From Lachnospiraceae bacterium UBA3785 (lineage in GTDB: Bacteria; Bacillota; Clostridia; Lachnospirales; Lachnospiraceae), in assembly GCA_002369495.1 (NCBI GenBank), contig DFFD01000117.1:1321-13098 (forward strand): DNA of 11,778 nt, in the 5' to 3' direction. This document shows, piece after piece, positions 6,179-11,778 of the stretch. Numbering within the stretch: the stretch's first letter is position 1; each line of letters begins with the position of its first letter. The notes under the pieces are model-generated. The model was given only the letters and a program-made list of their open reading frames with translations, searched no databases and was not told the origin of the DNA. Made by a program: the position numbers and the translations under genes.

Positions 6179-6212
6179 AAAATTGCCTGCCCAGCAAGGG
6201 ACAGGCAATTTT
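6177..6212. terminator. Bidirectional intrinsic terminator after rrf2
   Basis: AAAATTGCCTG and CAGGCAATTTT form an 11-bp stem (6179-6189 with 6202-6212) that overlaps the end of rrf2. On the plus strand it ends rrf2 transcription with a short TTTT run. On the minus strand the U tract is longer (six U, 6177-6182), so it also ends transcripts coming from the anti-sigma side and would have served the phosphatase gene remnant at 6224. Confidence 0.85.
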
Positions 6213-6223
6213 CGTTTCCGGTT

Positions 6224-6310
6224 TTATTTTCCTTTATACTCCAGGCAGAGCATTGTCAGGTCATCGAACTGCTCCGCATCTCCGACAAAACTGCAGATTA
6301 ACAAGTCTTT
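6224..6310 (-). pseudogene. Remnant: C-terminal stub of a PP2C (RsbU/SpoIIE-type) serine phosphatase
   Basis: Read on the minus strand, 28 codons followed by TAA (6224-6226) give KDLLICSFVGDAEQ then FDDLTMLCLEYKGK. The segment FVGDAEQFDDLTMLCLEYKG closely matches the usual end of SpoIIE-domain phosphatases, where the D-D pair helps bind metal. No start codon or upstream phosphatase sequence is present: the frame runs into the overlapping end of the anti-sigma gene. I read it as the leftover 3' end of a gene that once faced rrf2 and shared its terminator. The stretch is short and identified by eye, so chance similarity is not fully excluded. Confidence 0.5.
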
Positions 6311-7370
6311 CACCGCACCGAATTCGCCAGCGCGTAAATCTCCTCGCCCGTGACCGTTTCCGAGTAGATATGGAACCTCATGCTCCTCTCTGTATCCACC
6401 CACGTAATCCGGATCCCGTCCGCGGAGATGAGGCCGGGCAAGCCGTTTACCTCAACCTCGCTCCCGTCAAAACCGGAAAGCGCGAGGACATTTTCCGCGG
6501 TATTCTCTTTCTCGTCAGCAAGCCTGTAGGTCTCATAGCTGAAGGAGATCATGCTGTTTGTCTCCCGATTCTCATAGTGCTTAGAAACATACCCGTACCA
6601 TCCGCCGCCTTCCGACGTCGGGGCGCCGGATACTCCTGCCTCCGTGTAGCCCTCGGGAAGATCGCTGATTGCAAAGTCTCCGAGCTCGGCGAGTGCCAGC
6701 TCTGTAGATTCAGCCTGCGTCGGAACCAGCGGGCTCTCCTGCTCCGCGACGCTCTCCGCGATTATGAGAAGGTCAACCGAGAGGTCATCCGTATAGAGAT
6801 CATAGCCGATCCCCTGCTCCTCATCCGTCCAGAGAAGAGTCCGGGAATTTGCGCATGTGTACAGGATCCCTTCGTGTCCGCCGACCTTCACCTTGTCCCG
6901 GCTTTCAATATTATTAAGGGACAGTTCCATCGTATCCGGCTTTCCGTATTCGAAGATGACTGTCTTCCCGTCTTCATTTGTGTAATGGATCGTCTGGCTG
7001 CCGGAAATGCTGTCAGACACAAAAGTTCGCTCGTACCCTTCCGGCATGCTTTCCGGCAGGTACGGCTTAAGGTCGACGTAGGACTCGTCCGCCGCCTCAA
7101 AGCTGATCTCGGAATAATTTCCCAGTTCTGTGTTTTCAGGACGATCCTTATGAGCCCCGCCGCAAATGCAGTCACCGCAATCGTGAGCGTGAGAACCGCC
7201 GCGACGGAGGCTGCGCTTAAGTTTCTGAAAATGTTTCTCTTCCATCTGCCTGTCTTCATGATATTTCTCCTTTCACTCTGATCGGCAGCCGCCTGAATAT
7301 TCCTGCGGATCCGCTCATCCGCTGAAGGCGCAAGCGTGATCTTATCCATGCTTTCCTTATAACGGTTCAT
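6310..7370 (-). pseudogene. Frameshifted membrane-anchored anti-sigma-like protein with two DUF4367-like repeats
   Basis: The start ATG (7370-7368) shares its A with the TGA of the ECF sigma gene, the usual sigma/anti-sigma coupling. Frame one (7370 to about 7140) encodes a cytoplasmic segment (MNRYKESMDKI...) and one membrane helix near residues 48-71 (ASVAAVLTLTIAVTAFAAG). It then loses similarity to anything sensible. The sensible sequence resumes in a second frame (about 7130 to 6310) as an extracytoplasmic part with two related modules. Each has a PEGY motif, a glycine-containing strand (VKVGGHEG; VEVNGLPG), a LLWTDEE/ITWVDTE strand and an AESV/ANSV end. The rejoined product would be about 353 residues. 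The two frames differ by one base, so a single indel near 7105-7165, real or a sequencing error, explains it. No good RBS supports the internal ATG at 7245. The role, sequestering the sigma factor at the membrane, is inferred from position. Confidence 0.75.
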
Positions 7371-7855
7371 CAGTATTCCTCCAATCTTTCTCTCAGATGT
7401 TTTCTTGCCCTCGAAAGCCGCGTCGTCACGGCGGTGCCGGAAATCCCGAGGATCCGGGCGATCTCCTTCACCGAATATCCCTCGTAATAGAAAAGGTGGA
7501 TGACCTCCCGCTCTCCTTCCGGCAGCGCCATGACCTCCGTTACGAGGTCGGACTCCGCATACCCGGCATCCGGCAGTTCTTCCGGGAGTTCCTCCACGGG
7601 GTGCCGCTTTCCTGCCCGCAGCCGGTCCTTGCAGAGGTTTGCCGTCACCGTGAGCAGCCAGGACCGCATTTTTTCAGGCGGAATATTGCGCTCACATACG
7701 ATCAGCTTCAGGAAGACGTCCTGCACAATGTCTTCCGCCTCGGCGGCCGATCCGAGATAGACCAGCGCCAGCCTGTAGACCGCATTTTTGTAGGTTTCAT
7801 AAATTTCAGATATATCCATTCGCCTTTTTGTTGCTGTTCCTTTCTGAGTACTCAT
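7370..7855 (-). CDS. ECF-type RNA polymerase sigma factor
   Basis: The sigma-70 region 2 core lies at residues about 18-50, with YETYKNAVYRLALVYLG and AEDIVQDVFLKL. Region 4 lies at about 108-158, with LPEGEREVIHLFYYEGYS, KEIARILGISGTAVTTRL and SRARKHLRERL. Domains 1 and 3 are absent, so this is an extracytoplasmic-function sigma factor that would redirect RNA polymerase once released by its partner. The 161-residue form from ATG 7855 has no visible Shine-Dalgarno. The in-frame ATG at 7819 (MDISEIYETYK, 149 residues) fits the usual family start equally well, with AAAGGA some distance upstream. GTGACA and TATATA near 7857-7887 (19-base spacer) are a weak promoter candidate that would favour the later start. 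The signal it answers cannot be read from the sequence. Confidence 0.92.
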   Translation of the reverse strand: MSTQKGTATKRRMDISEIYETYKNAVYRLALVYLGSAAEAEDIVQDVFLKLIVCERNIPPEKMRSWLLTVTANLCKDRLRAGKRHPVEELPEELPDAGYAESDLVTEVMALPEGEREVIHLFYYEGYSVKEIARILGISGTAVTTRLSRARKHLRERLEEY

Positions 7856-7915
7856 TTATATAACGACTACTATAGCGCTTTTGTCACCGGAATTTTGCAT
7901 TTTTCTTTTGAAAAT

Positions 7916-7946
7916 AAAAAAAGCACCCCGCCGCAAGGCAGGATGC
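7916..7946 (-). terminator. Intrinsic terminator of the Xre/zinc-ribbon gene
   Basis: On the minus strand a 10-bp stem (7937-7946 with 7923-7932, two G-U pairs) with a TTGC loop is followed immediately by seven U (7916-7922). It starts 20 bases after the stop of the gene ending at 7967 and insulates it from the sigma factor gene. Confidence 0.88.
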
Positions 7947-7966
7947 CGTAAAACAAAACCGCTCAT

Positions 7967-8731
7967 CTATCTTTTCTTATAAAGGATCAGCTCCGGGTTC
8001 TCCCCGTTCTCCTCATACGTGCAGACCATAATGAACTCCATGTTCGCGAGAACTCCGAAGCAGGGGCCTTCCGCGAAGGTTGATTCCAGCTGATTTCCGA
8101 GATAGGTCGTCCGGTCATCCAGGAACTTTACCTTGATCCCGCTCGGGAGCCTGTATTCCAGGTTGACGTACTTCCCGACCAGGGCATTCAGCGTCTCCAC
8201 CTTTGGCATCCCGTCGATATGAAGATCGTTGATCTCCCCGATCAGCTGCTTTTTAAAGGCTTCGAACTGCCCGTGGTCGCTGAGTTCCTCGTAGCGCTTC
8301 CAGTAGTCCAGCTTCGGCAGCATCTGCTCCATGTAGGTCCGCGCCTGCTCTTCGGTGAACCCCTCTTTTACCATATTGGGGATGCAGACCCGGATCAGGT
8401 CATCCATATCGCTGTAGGTGTAGGTCCCGTCCGCATAGCACCACTTGCAGTAATCCTCATTGAGCGAGCCGTCTTTATTCCGGCCGATGATCTCGTCCCC
8501 GAGCGGCATGCCGCAGCACTGGCAGATGAGCTGCCTGGGCGAGCCCAGCAGCGTGTTGATCGATACGTCGAATTCCCTTGAGAGGATCTTCAGCGTTTCC
8601 GTGTTCGGCTGTGTTTCCCCGTTTTCCCAGCGGCTCACCGCCTGCCGGGTGACCATGACGCGCTCCGCCATCTGGTCCTGGGTCAGGTTGTGCTTCTCGC
8701 GCAGTTCCCGCAAAATATCTTTCGTCTCCAT
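7967..8731 (-). CDS. Xre-family regulator fused to a zinc-ribbon domain
   Basis: 254 residues, starting at ATG 8731 after GGAGGT (8739-8744, 7-base spacing). Residues 4-62 are a Cro/CI-type helix-turn-helix (LRELREKHNLTQDQMAERV, TRQAVSRWENGE, EFDVSINTLLG). Residues 70-98 form a zinc ribbon with CxxC pairs Cys70/Cys73 and Cys95/Cys98, in a CCGMPL...YCKWCYADG context typical of the putative zinc-ribbon family found alone in many Clostridia. Residues about 105-150 (GFTEEQARTYMEQMLPKLDYW) belong to the same module. The C-terminal 90 residues look like a small beta-rich domain I do not recognise. There are no membrane segments, so it is probably a cytoplasmic DNA-binding protein. The ligand could be zinc-dependent or unrelated to metal. 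It stands alone between its own promoter and terminator. Confidence 0.88.
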   Translation of the reverse strand: METKDILRELREKHNLTQDQMAERVMVTRQAVSRWENGETQPNTETLKILSREFDVSINTLLGSPRQLICQCCGMPLGDEIIGRNKDGSLNEDYCKWCYADGTYTYSDMDDLIRVCIPNMVKEGFTEEQARTYMEQMLPKLDYWKRYEELSDHGQFEAFKKQLIGEINDLHIDGMPKVETLNALVGKYVNLEYRLPSGIKVKFLDDRTTYLGNQLESTFAEGPCFGVLANMEFIMVCTYEENGENPELILYKKR

Positions 8732-8760
8732 AACTGATACCTCCGGCCCTATTTGCTTTT

Positions 8761-8789
8761 ATTATACCGGTTATCTGCCGCAAGGACAA
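8761..8789 (-). promoter_or_regulatory. Promoter of the Xre/zinc-ribbon gene
   Basis: TTGTCC (8784-8789) and a consensus TATAAT (8761-8766) on the minus strand are separated by 17 bases. The predicted start near 8754 leaves a leader of about 23 nt containing the GGAGGT ribosome site. The remaining intergenic stretch up to 8931 shows no convincing gene. Confidence 0.78.
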
Positions 8790-8931
8790 GCAACGCGCTG
8801 TTGCCGTTCCTTTATAAACAGATTTCAACTCCGCCAAAACCATCCGGAACCCGTAAAATGCGAGAAGAACTTTGTGACCAACGCATCGGTATTCACGGCC
8901 AGCAGCCGGCTGCTCTCCCCGACTCATTTTT

Positions 8932-10362
8932 TCAAAACGAAAAATCCAGTATATCGATTTTTCCCTTCCCCTTATAGCAGAGGTAAAGCGGATGCGTCCC
9001 CGTGCACGGAAGCAGCGTGGAGGTGTACGGTTTCCAATCTTTGGACGGGCAGAGCCCGATTTCCGCAAGATTTTCGCCGTTTGGATCCGTCCGTACAAAG
9101 AGCGTTCCGTTTGCCGTTCCACGCACGCGGACGGTGATTCTTCGAGCCCCTCCGAGGTCAAAGTATTTGAAGCCCGCGACAAGGCCGTCTTTCCCGTTGG
9201 CGATGTAGGAGCGCGGCGGCTGACCGCCCATCCCGGGCGTCCAGTCGGGCCCGTCCTGCGTGATGTAGGGGTGGCGGCCCATCATGGCCAGCGGATGGGA
9301 ATAGGTGGGCGTCTCCTTACCGTAGAGATTGCAGGCAATGCCCGCGGAGTATGTTCCTTCCGCCCTGAGCGGTCCTTTGTTTAAACCGCAGGAAGTCATC
9401 TCCACCTGCGGGATGCTGCCGTCCGGCAGGATCGTCACTTCCTCCGCACAGCCCTGGCGCGAGCAGATGCTGCGGTTGGTCTCCCTGTGGTAAAAAATAT
9501 AATACTTACCGTTTATGAACTCCAGCCCGCCGTGGTTGTTCCCGAAGCAGGCAAGCGGCTTGCCTTCTTTGCCCGGAAAGAGATCACAGTTGGAAATGAC
9601 CACGCCGCCGTAGACAAACCCGCCGTCCGGCCTGTCGCTCACGGCATAGCAGAGCTCATGGTTGGTGAGGGAGGAGTAGATCAGATAGTAGCGTCCGTTT
9701 ATTTTGCGGATGGAGCTCGCCTCGAAAAATTCATGTCCCTCAAAGCCCGTGCCTTCGGACTCGCCCAGAAGCGGCAGCAGCTTTTTCGGCTCGGTCTTGA
9801 GCGTCAGCATATCGTCGCAGAGCGTCACGACCACCGACGCTTTCGGCTCTCTGCCGATCTCCTTTTGCGTCCGGGGACCGTTGCCGGAATAGAGATAGAT
9901 CTCCCCGTCATCGTCGATGAACACGCCCGGATCAAACGCGATCGTATCACCGCTTCTCTCGCCCAGGATACCGCCTCTCGCGTCCTTCACAAGACCATAG
10001 AATTCATAGTGCCCGGCCGGGGAATCGCAGACCGCGACGCCGATGGACTTTATTTTGTCATCCGGGCAGTAATAGAGATAAAACCGTCCGTCCTTGCCCT
10101 GCACCACGTCCGGTGCCCAGAGCTCATGCCGGCCGTCCGCCATGCGGGGATCCTGCGTCTTCCTGTAGATCACGCCCTCATAGCGCCAGTCCGCAGGATC
10201 GGCGACCGGTGCCGACCAGCAGACATAGTCGTTCGGGCAGAATTTTTTACCGCCGAACGCGTCATGGCTGCCGTAGAGATAGACGCGGTCGCCAAACACA
10301 TGCGGCTCTCCGTCGGGAACATATTCCCAGAGCGGGAGATAGGGATTAAAAACCTGTTTCAT
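8932..10362 (-). CDS. Glycoside hydrolase family 43 with C-terminal CBM6-like domain
   Basis: A 476-residue five-bladed propeller glycosidase, probably a beta-xylosidase or alpha-L-arabinofuranosidase acting on arabinoxylan-type oligosaccharides. Candidate catalytic residues are the base Asp17 (EYVPDGEPHVFGDRVYLYGS), the pKa-modulating Asp144 (IAFDPGVFIDDDG) and the acid Glu214 (FFEASSIRKI). ELWAPDVV at 80-87 and FYLYYC at 94-99 are blade strands typical of the family. Residues about 390-476 (FKYFDLGGARRITVRVRG ... IDILDF) look like a CBM6-type carbohydrate-binding sandwich. There is no signal peptide, so it is cytoplasmic and would act on imported oligosaccharides. The ATG at 10362 follows GAGGTG and starts 14 bases after the upstream GH2 stop, so they form an operon. 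Exact substrate cannot be assigned. Confidence 0.92.
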   Translation of the reverse strand: MKQVFNPYLPLWEYVPDGEPHVFGDRVYLYGSHDAFGGKKFCPNDYVCWSAPVADPADWRYEGVIYRKTQDPRMADGRHELWAPDVVQGKDGRFYLYYCPDDKIKSIGVAVCDSPAGHYEFYGLVKDARGGILGERSGDTIAFDPGVFIDDDGEIYLYSGNGPRTQKEIGREPKASVVVTLCDDMLTLKTEPKKLLPLLGESEGTGFEGHEFFEASSIRKINGRYYLIYSSLTNHELCYAVSDRPDGGFVYGGVVISNCDLFPGKEGKPLACFGNNHGGLEFINGKYYIFYHRETNRSICSRQGCAEEVTILPDGSIPQVEMTSCGLNKGPLRAEGTYSAGIACNLYGKETPTYSHPLAMMGRHPYITQDGPDWTPGMGGQPPRSYIANGKDGLVAGFKYFDLGGARRITVRVRGTANGTLFVRTDPNGENLAEIGLCPSKDWKPYTSTLLPCTGTHPLYLCYKGKGKIDILDFSF

Positions 10363-10376
10363 AGAATCACCTCATT

Positions 10377-11778
10377 TTACAGGATGCCAATCTGTGCTTG
10401 CGCGGTTTCTCTGCCGTCCGAAGCGCTCACACTGACCCTTCCGGCTTCACCGGCGCGAACGACCGCCAGAGACCGTCCGTAGTAAGTGGTGAAGCTGCCG
10501 GTGTGGTACTGTTCCTCCGTGCAGGGGTTGCCCGAGCCGAACGCCAGCAGCTCGCCGCCCTCGACCGTGACCGTCAGTTTGCGGTCGGCGTTGGATTCGA
10601 CGACGCCGTTGACCCCTTCGATATTCACGGGAACATAGACGATCTCGCCGGGTTTCACTTCCGTCTTCTCCGGACGTACCGCGATTTTCCGCTCCCCGGC
10701 GGCGGAGACAAGTACGGTCCGGCCGGTCTCTCTGCCGTTTGCGTCAAATGCGATCGCCTTAATCATGCCGGGGACATATTTTACTTTGAAAATGGCCTTG
10801 CACTCCTTGACCTTCTTCCGGCCGGCAGACTTTCCGTTGATCAGCAGTTCCACCTTGTCCTGGTCGGAATAGACTTCGACCAGAGCCTTGTTGCCCTTGC
10901 AGCCCTCCCAGCTCCAGGAAAGCATCGCGTTGGTGCCGCGCCAGACGGATTTCGACGGGCGCACGCCCGGGTGATTGACGGGCCTTACCGCGATGACCGG
11001 GTTCTTTTCCAGCCCCCAGACGGTGGAGGTGTACTTGCAGCTGCCGTCGGGGATACCGAGAATATCGATGACGCCCGCGCCTGCCAGCACCCAGGGATAC
11101 GGCCGGTTGAAGGGCATTCCGCCGGTGTAGCTCCATGCGCCGATGCCGGCCTCACCGAGATAGTCCCAGCTCGTCCACATGAAATCGCCCACCAGATAGG
11201 GGTACTTTTTCACCATCTGCCAGTTCTTCCAGATATCCTGCGGGAAGGTTTCCGAGCCGAAGACGACGCGGCCTGGGTGCGCCTTCCCCTCGAGCGGATA
11301 GCGGCCGGAGCCGTAGTTATAGCCGGCGATGTCCAGGCTGTCCAGGAACGGCGTGGTCAGCGCGTCCACTTTTTTGGAGTTGCCGCCCTTGTTCATGCCG
11401 GAACCGACAAAGGAGGCCATGATGTTGAACATGAGGGAAGCGTTCTGTCCTTCCTTCTCGGGCTTGCCCTCACCGCCGCCGGTCTTCTGCTCTCCGTCCT
11501 GGTAAATACCCTGTCCTTTGGCGGCGCGGCCGATGATCATCAGGTTTGTGCCGCAGGTCACGGGCCGGCTCGGATCGAGCCTGTGGCAGAGATCGACCAT
11601 CCTGCGGCCGGCGTCTATGCCCTTCTGCTCAAAGGGCTCCGCCACCTCGTTGCCGATGGAGTAGAGGATGACGGAGGGGTGGTTGAAGTCCCGCTCCACC
11701 ATGGCTGTCGTGTCGCGTTCCCACCATTCATTGAAGTCCAGGCCGTAGTCATAGGGATTCTTGCGGTTGTACCACATG
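10377..11778 (-). CDS. Glycoside hydrolase family 2, C-terminal 466 residues (5' end beyond window)
   Basis: A retaining exo-glycosidase of the beta-galactosidase/beta-glucuronidase superfamily. The visible part starts inside the TIM barrel; the methionine at 11777 is internal, and several hundred residues (sugar-binding and sandwich domains) must lie to the right. The acid/base is Glu44 in HPSVILYSIGNE and the nucleophile is Glu176 in VVFGSETFP. MWTSWDYLGEAG follows as a late barrel strand. After the barrel come a DUF4982-like sandwich (about 300-360, VEVYSDQDKVELLINGKSAG) and a C-terminal beta domain (about 375-466, GEIVYVPVNIEGVNG ... LLAFGSGNP) of the GH2 C5 type. A Gly/Lys-rich stretch at 85-135 may be a surface loop. 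No signal can be judged. It precedes the GH43 gene by 14 bases, and joint hemicellulose side-chain removal is inferred. Confidence 0.93.
   Translation of the reverse strand, partial: MWYNRKNPYDYGLDFNEWWERDTTAMVERDFNHPSVILYSIGNEVAEPFEQKGIDAGRRMVDLCHRLDPSRPVTCGTNLMIIGRAAKGQGIYQDGEQKTGGGEGKPEKEGQNASLMFNIMASFVGSGMNKGGNSKKVDALTTPFLDSLDIAGYNYGSGRYPLEGKAHPGRVVFGSETFPQDIWKNWQMVKKYPYLVGDFMWTSWDYLGEAGIGAWSYTGGMPFNRPYPWVLAGAGVIDILGIPDGSCKYTSTVWGLEKNPVIAVRPVNHPGVRPSKSVWRGTNAMLSWSWEGCKGNKALVEVYSDQDKVELLINGKSAGRKKVKECKAIFKVKYVPGMIKAIAFDANGRETGRTVLVSAAGERKIAVRPEKTEVKPGEIVYVPVNIEGVNGVVESNADRKLTVTVEGGELLAFGSGNPCTEEQYHTGSFTTYYGRSLAVVRAGEAGRVSVSASDGRETAQAQIGIL

Noticed and set aside
7105..7165. Programmed ribosomal frameshift in the anti-sigma gene
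   Set aside because: The shift would be -1, but no X-XXY-YYZ heptamer with a good downstream stem is visible; a plain indel is simpler.
6253..7281. Plus-strand open frame of 342 codons
   Set aside because: Antisense to the anti-sigma-like gene; no family motifs, while the minus frames show a membrane helix and repeated modules.
8790..8931. Possible gene remnant or terminator after the GH43 gene
   Set aside because: A 14-bp palindrome AGCAGCCGGCTGCT (8901-8914) lacks an adjacent U run on the minus strand, and the roughly 30-codon stop-free stretch ending near 8825 resembles no family I know.
8475..9182. Minus-strand open frame of 235 codons covering the Xre promoter
   Set aside because: It overlaps the Xre and GH43 genes out of frame and runs through a well-formed promoter; composition is that of a shadow frame.
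9487..10482. Plus-strand open frame of 331 codons
   Set aside because: Antisense shadow of the GH43 gene, crossing the GH43/GH2 junction.
1..11778. CRISPR arrays, insertion sequences, tRNA or rRNA genes
   Set aside because: I saw no regularly spaced repeats, transposase motifs, or tRNA/rRNA signatures on either strand.

Overview
The window looks like chromosomal DNA of a GC-rich anaerobic Clostridia-type Firmicute, most likely a Lachnospiraceae-like gut or rumen bacterium. The reasons are a Gram-positive sufCBDSU operon with no sufA or iscU, strong AGGAGG ribosome binding sites, sigma-A promoters with 17-base spacers, an IscR-like Rrf2 regulator and a plant-fibre glycosidase pair. The exact taxon cannot be fixed from the sequence alone. 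Every gene is on the minus strand except the rrf2 regulator.

Region 1 (1-5779) is a sulfur and Fe-S block. On the minus strand, sufC, sufB, sufD, sufS and sufU form one tightly overlapping operon (5470 to 883). It is followed directly by metY (O-acetylhomoserine sulfhydrylase, cut by the left window edge). Divergent from sufC is an Rrf2/IscR-type regulator (5780-6178) with three cysteines. Two near-identical 17-bp palindromes, each containing the -35 box in the same register, lie in the suf promoter and in the metY promoter. This suggests that one regulator, most simply the adjacent Rrf2 protein, controls both cluster assembly and sulfide incorporation. Two RNA-level elements stand out. The metY leader has a 37-codon ORF with a strong RBS, overlapping mutually exclusive antiterminator and terminator helices, and reads as a leader-peptide attenuator. 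The rrf2 leader starts with a 151-nt element that folds on paper into a perfect four-way junction with no unpaired junction bases.

Region 2 (6177-7947) holds an ECF sigma factor translationally overlapped with a membrane-anchored anti-sigma-like protein. The anti-sigma gene is split by a frameshift near 7105-7165. Between this pair and rrf2 lies a 28-codon stub resembling the C-terminus of an RsbU/SpoIIE-type PP2C phosphatase, which marks an old rearrangement boundary.

Region 3 (7916-8789) is a single-gene unit: an Xre-type regulator fused to a zinc-ribbon domain, with its own promoter and terminator.

Region 4 (8932-11778) is a two-gene glycoside hydrolase operon on the minus strand. It has a GH2 enzyme (5' part beyond the right edge) and a GH43 enzyme with a CBM6-like C-terminus, probably acting on hemicellulose side chains or arabino/xylo-oligosaccharides.
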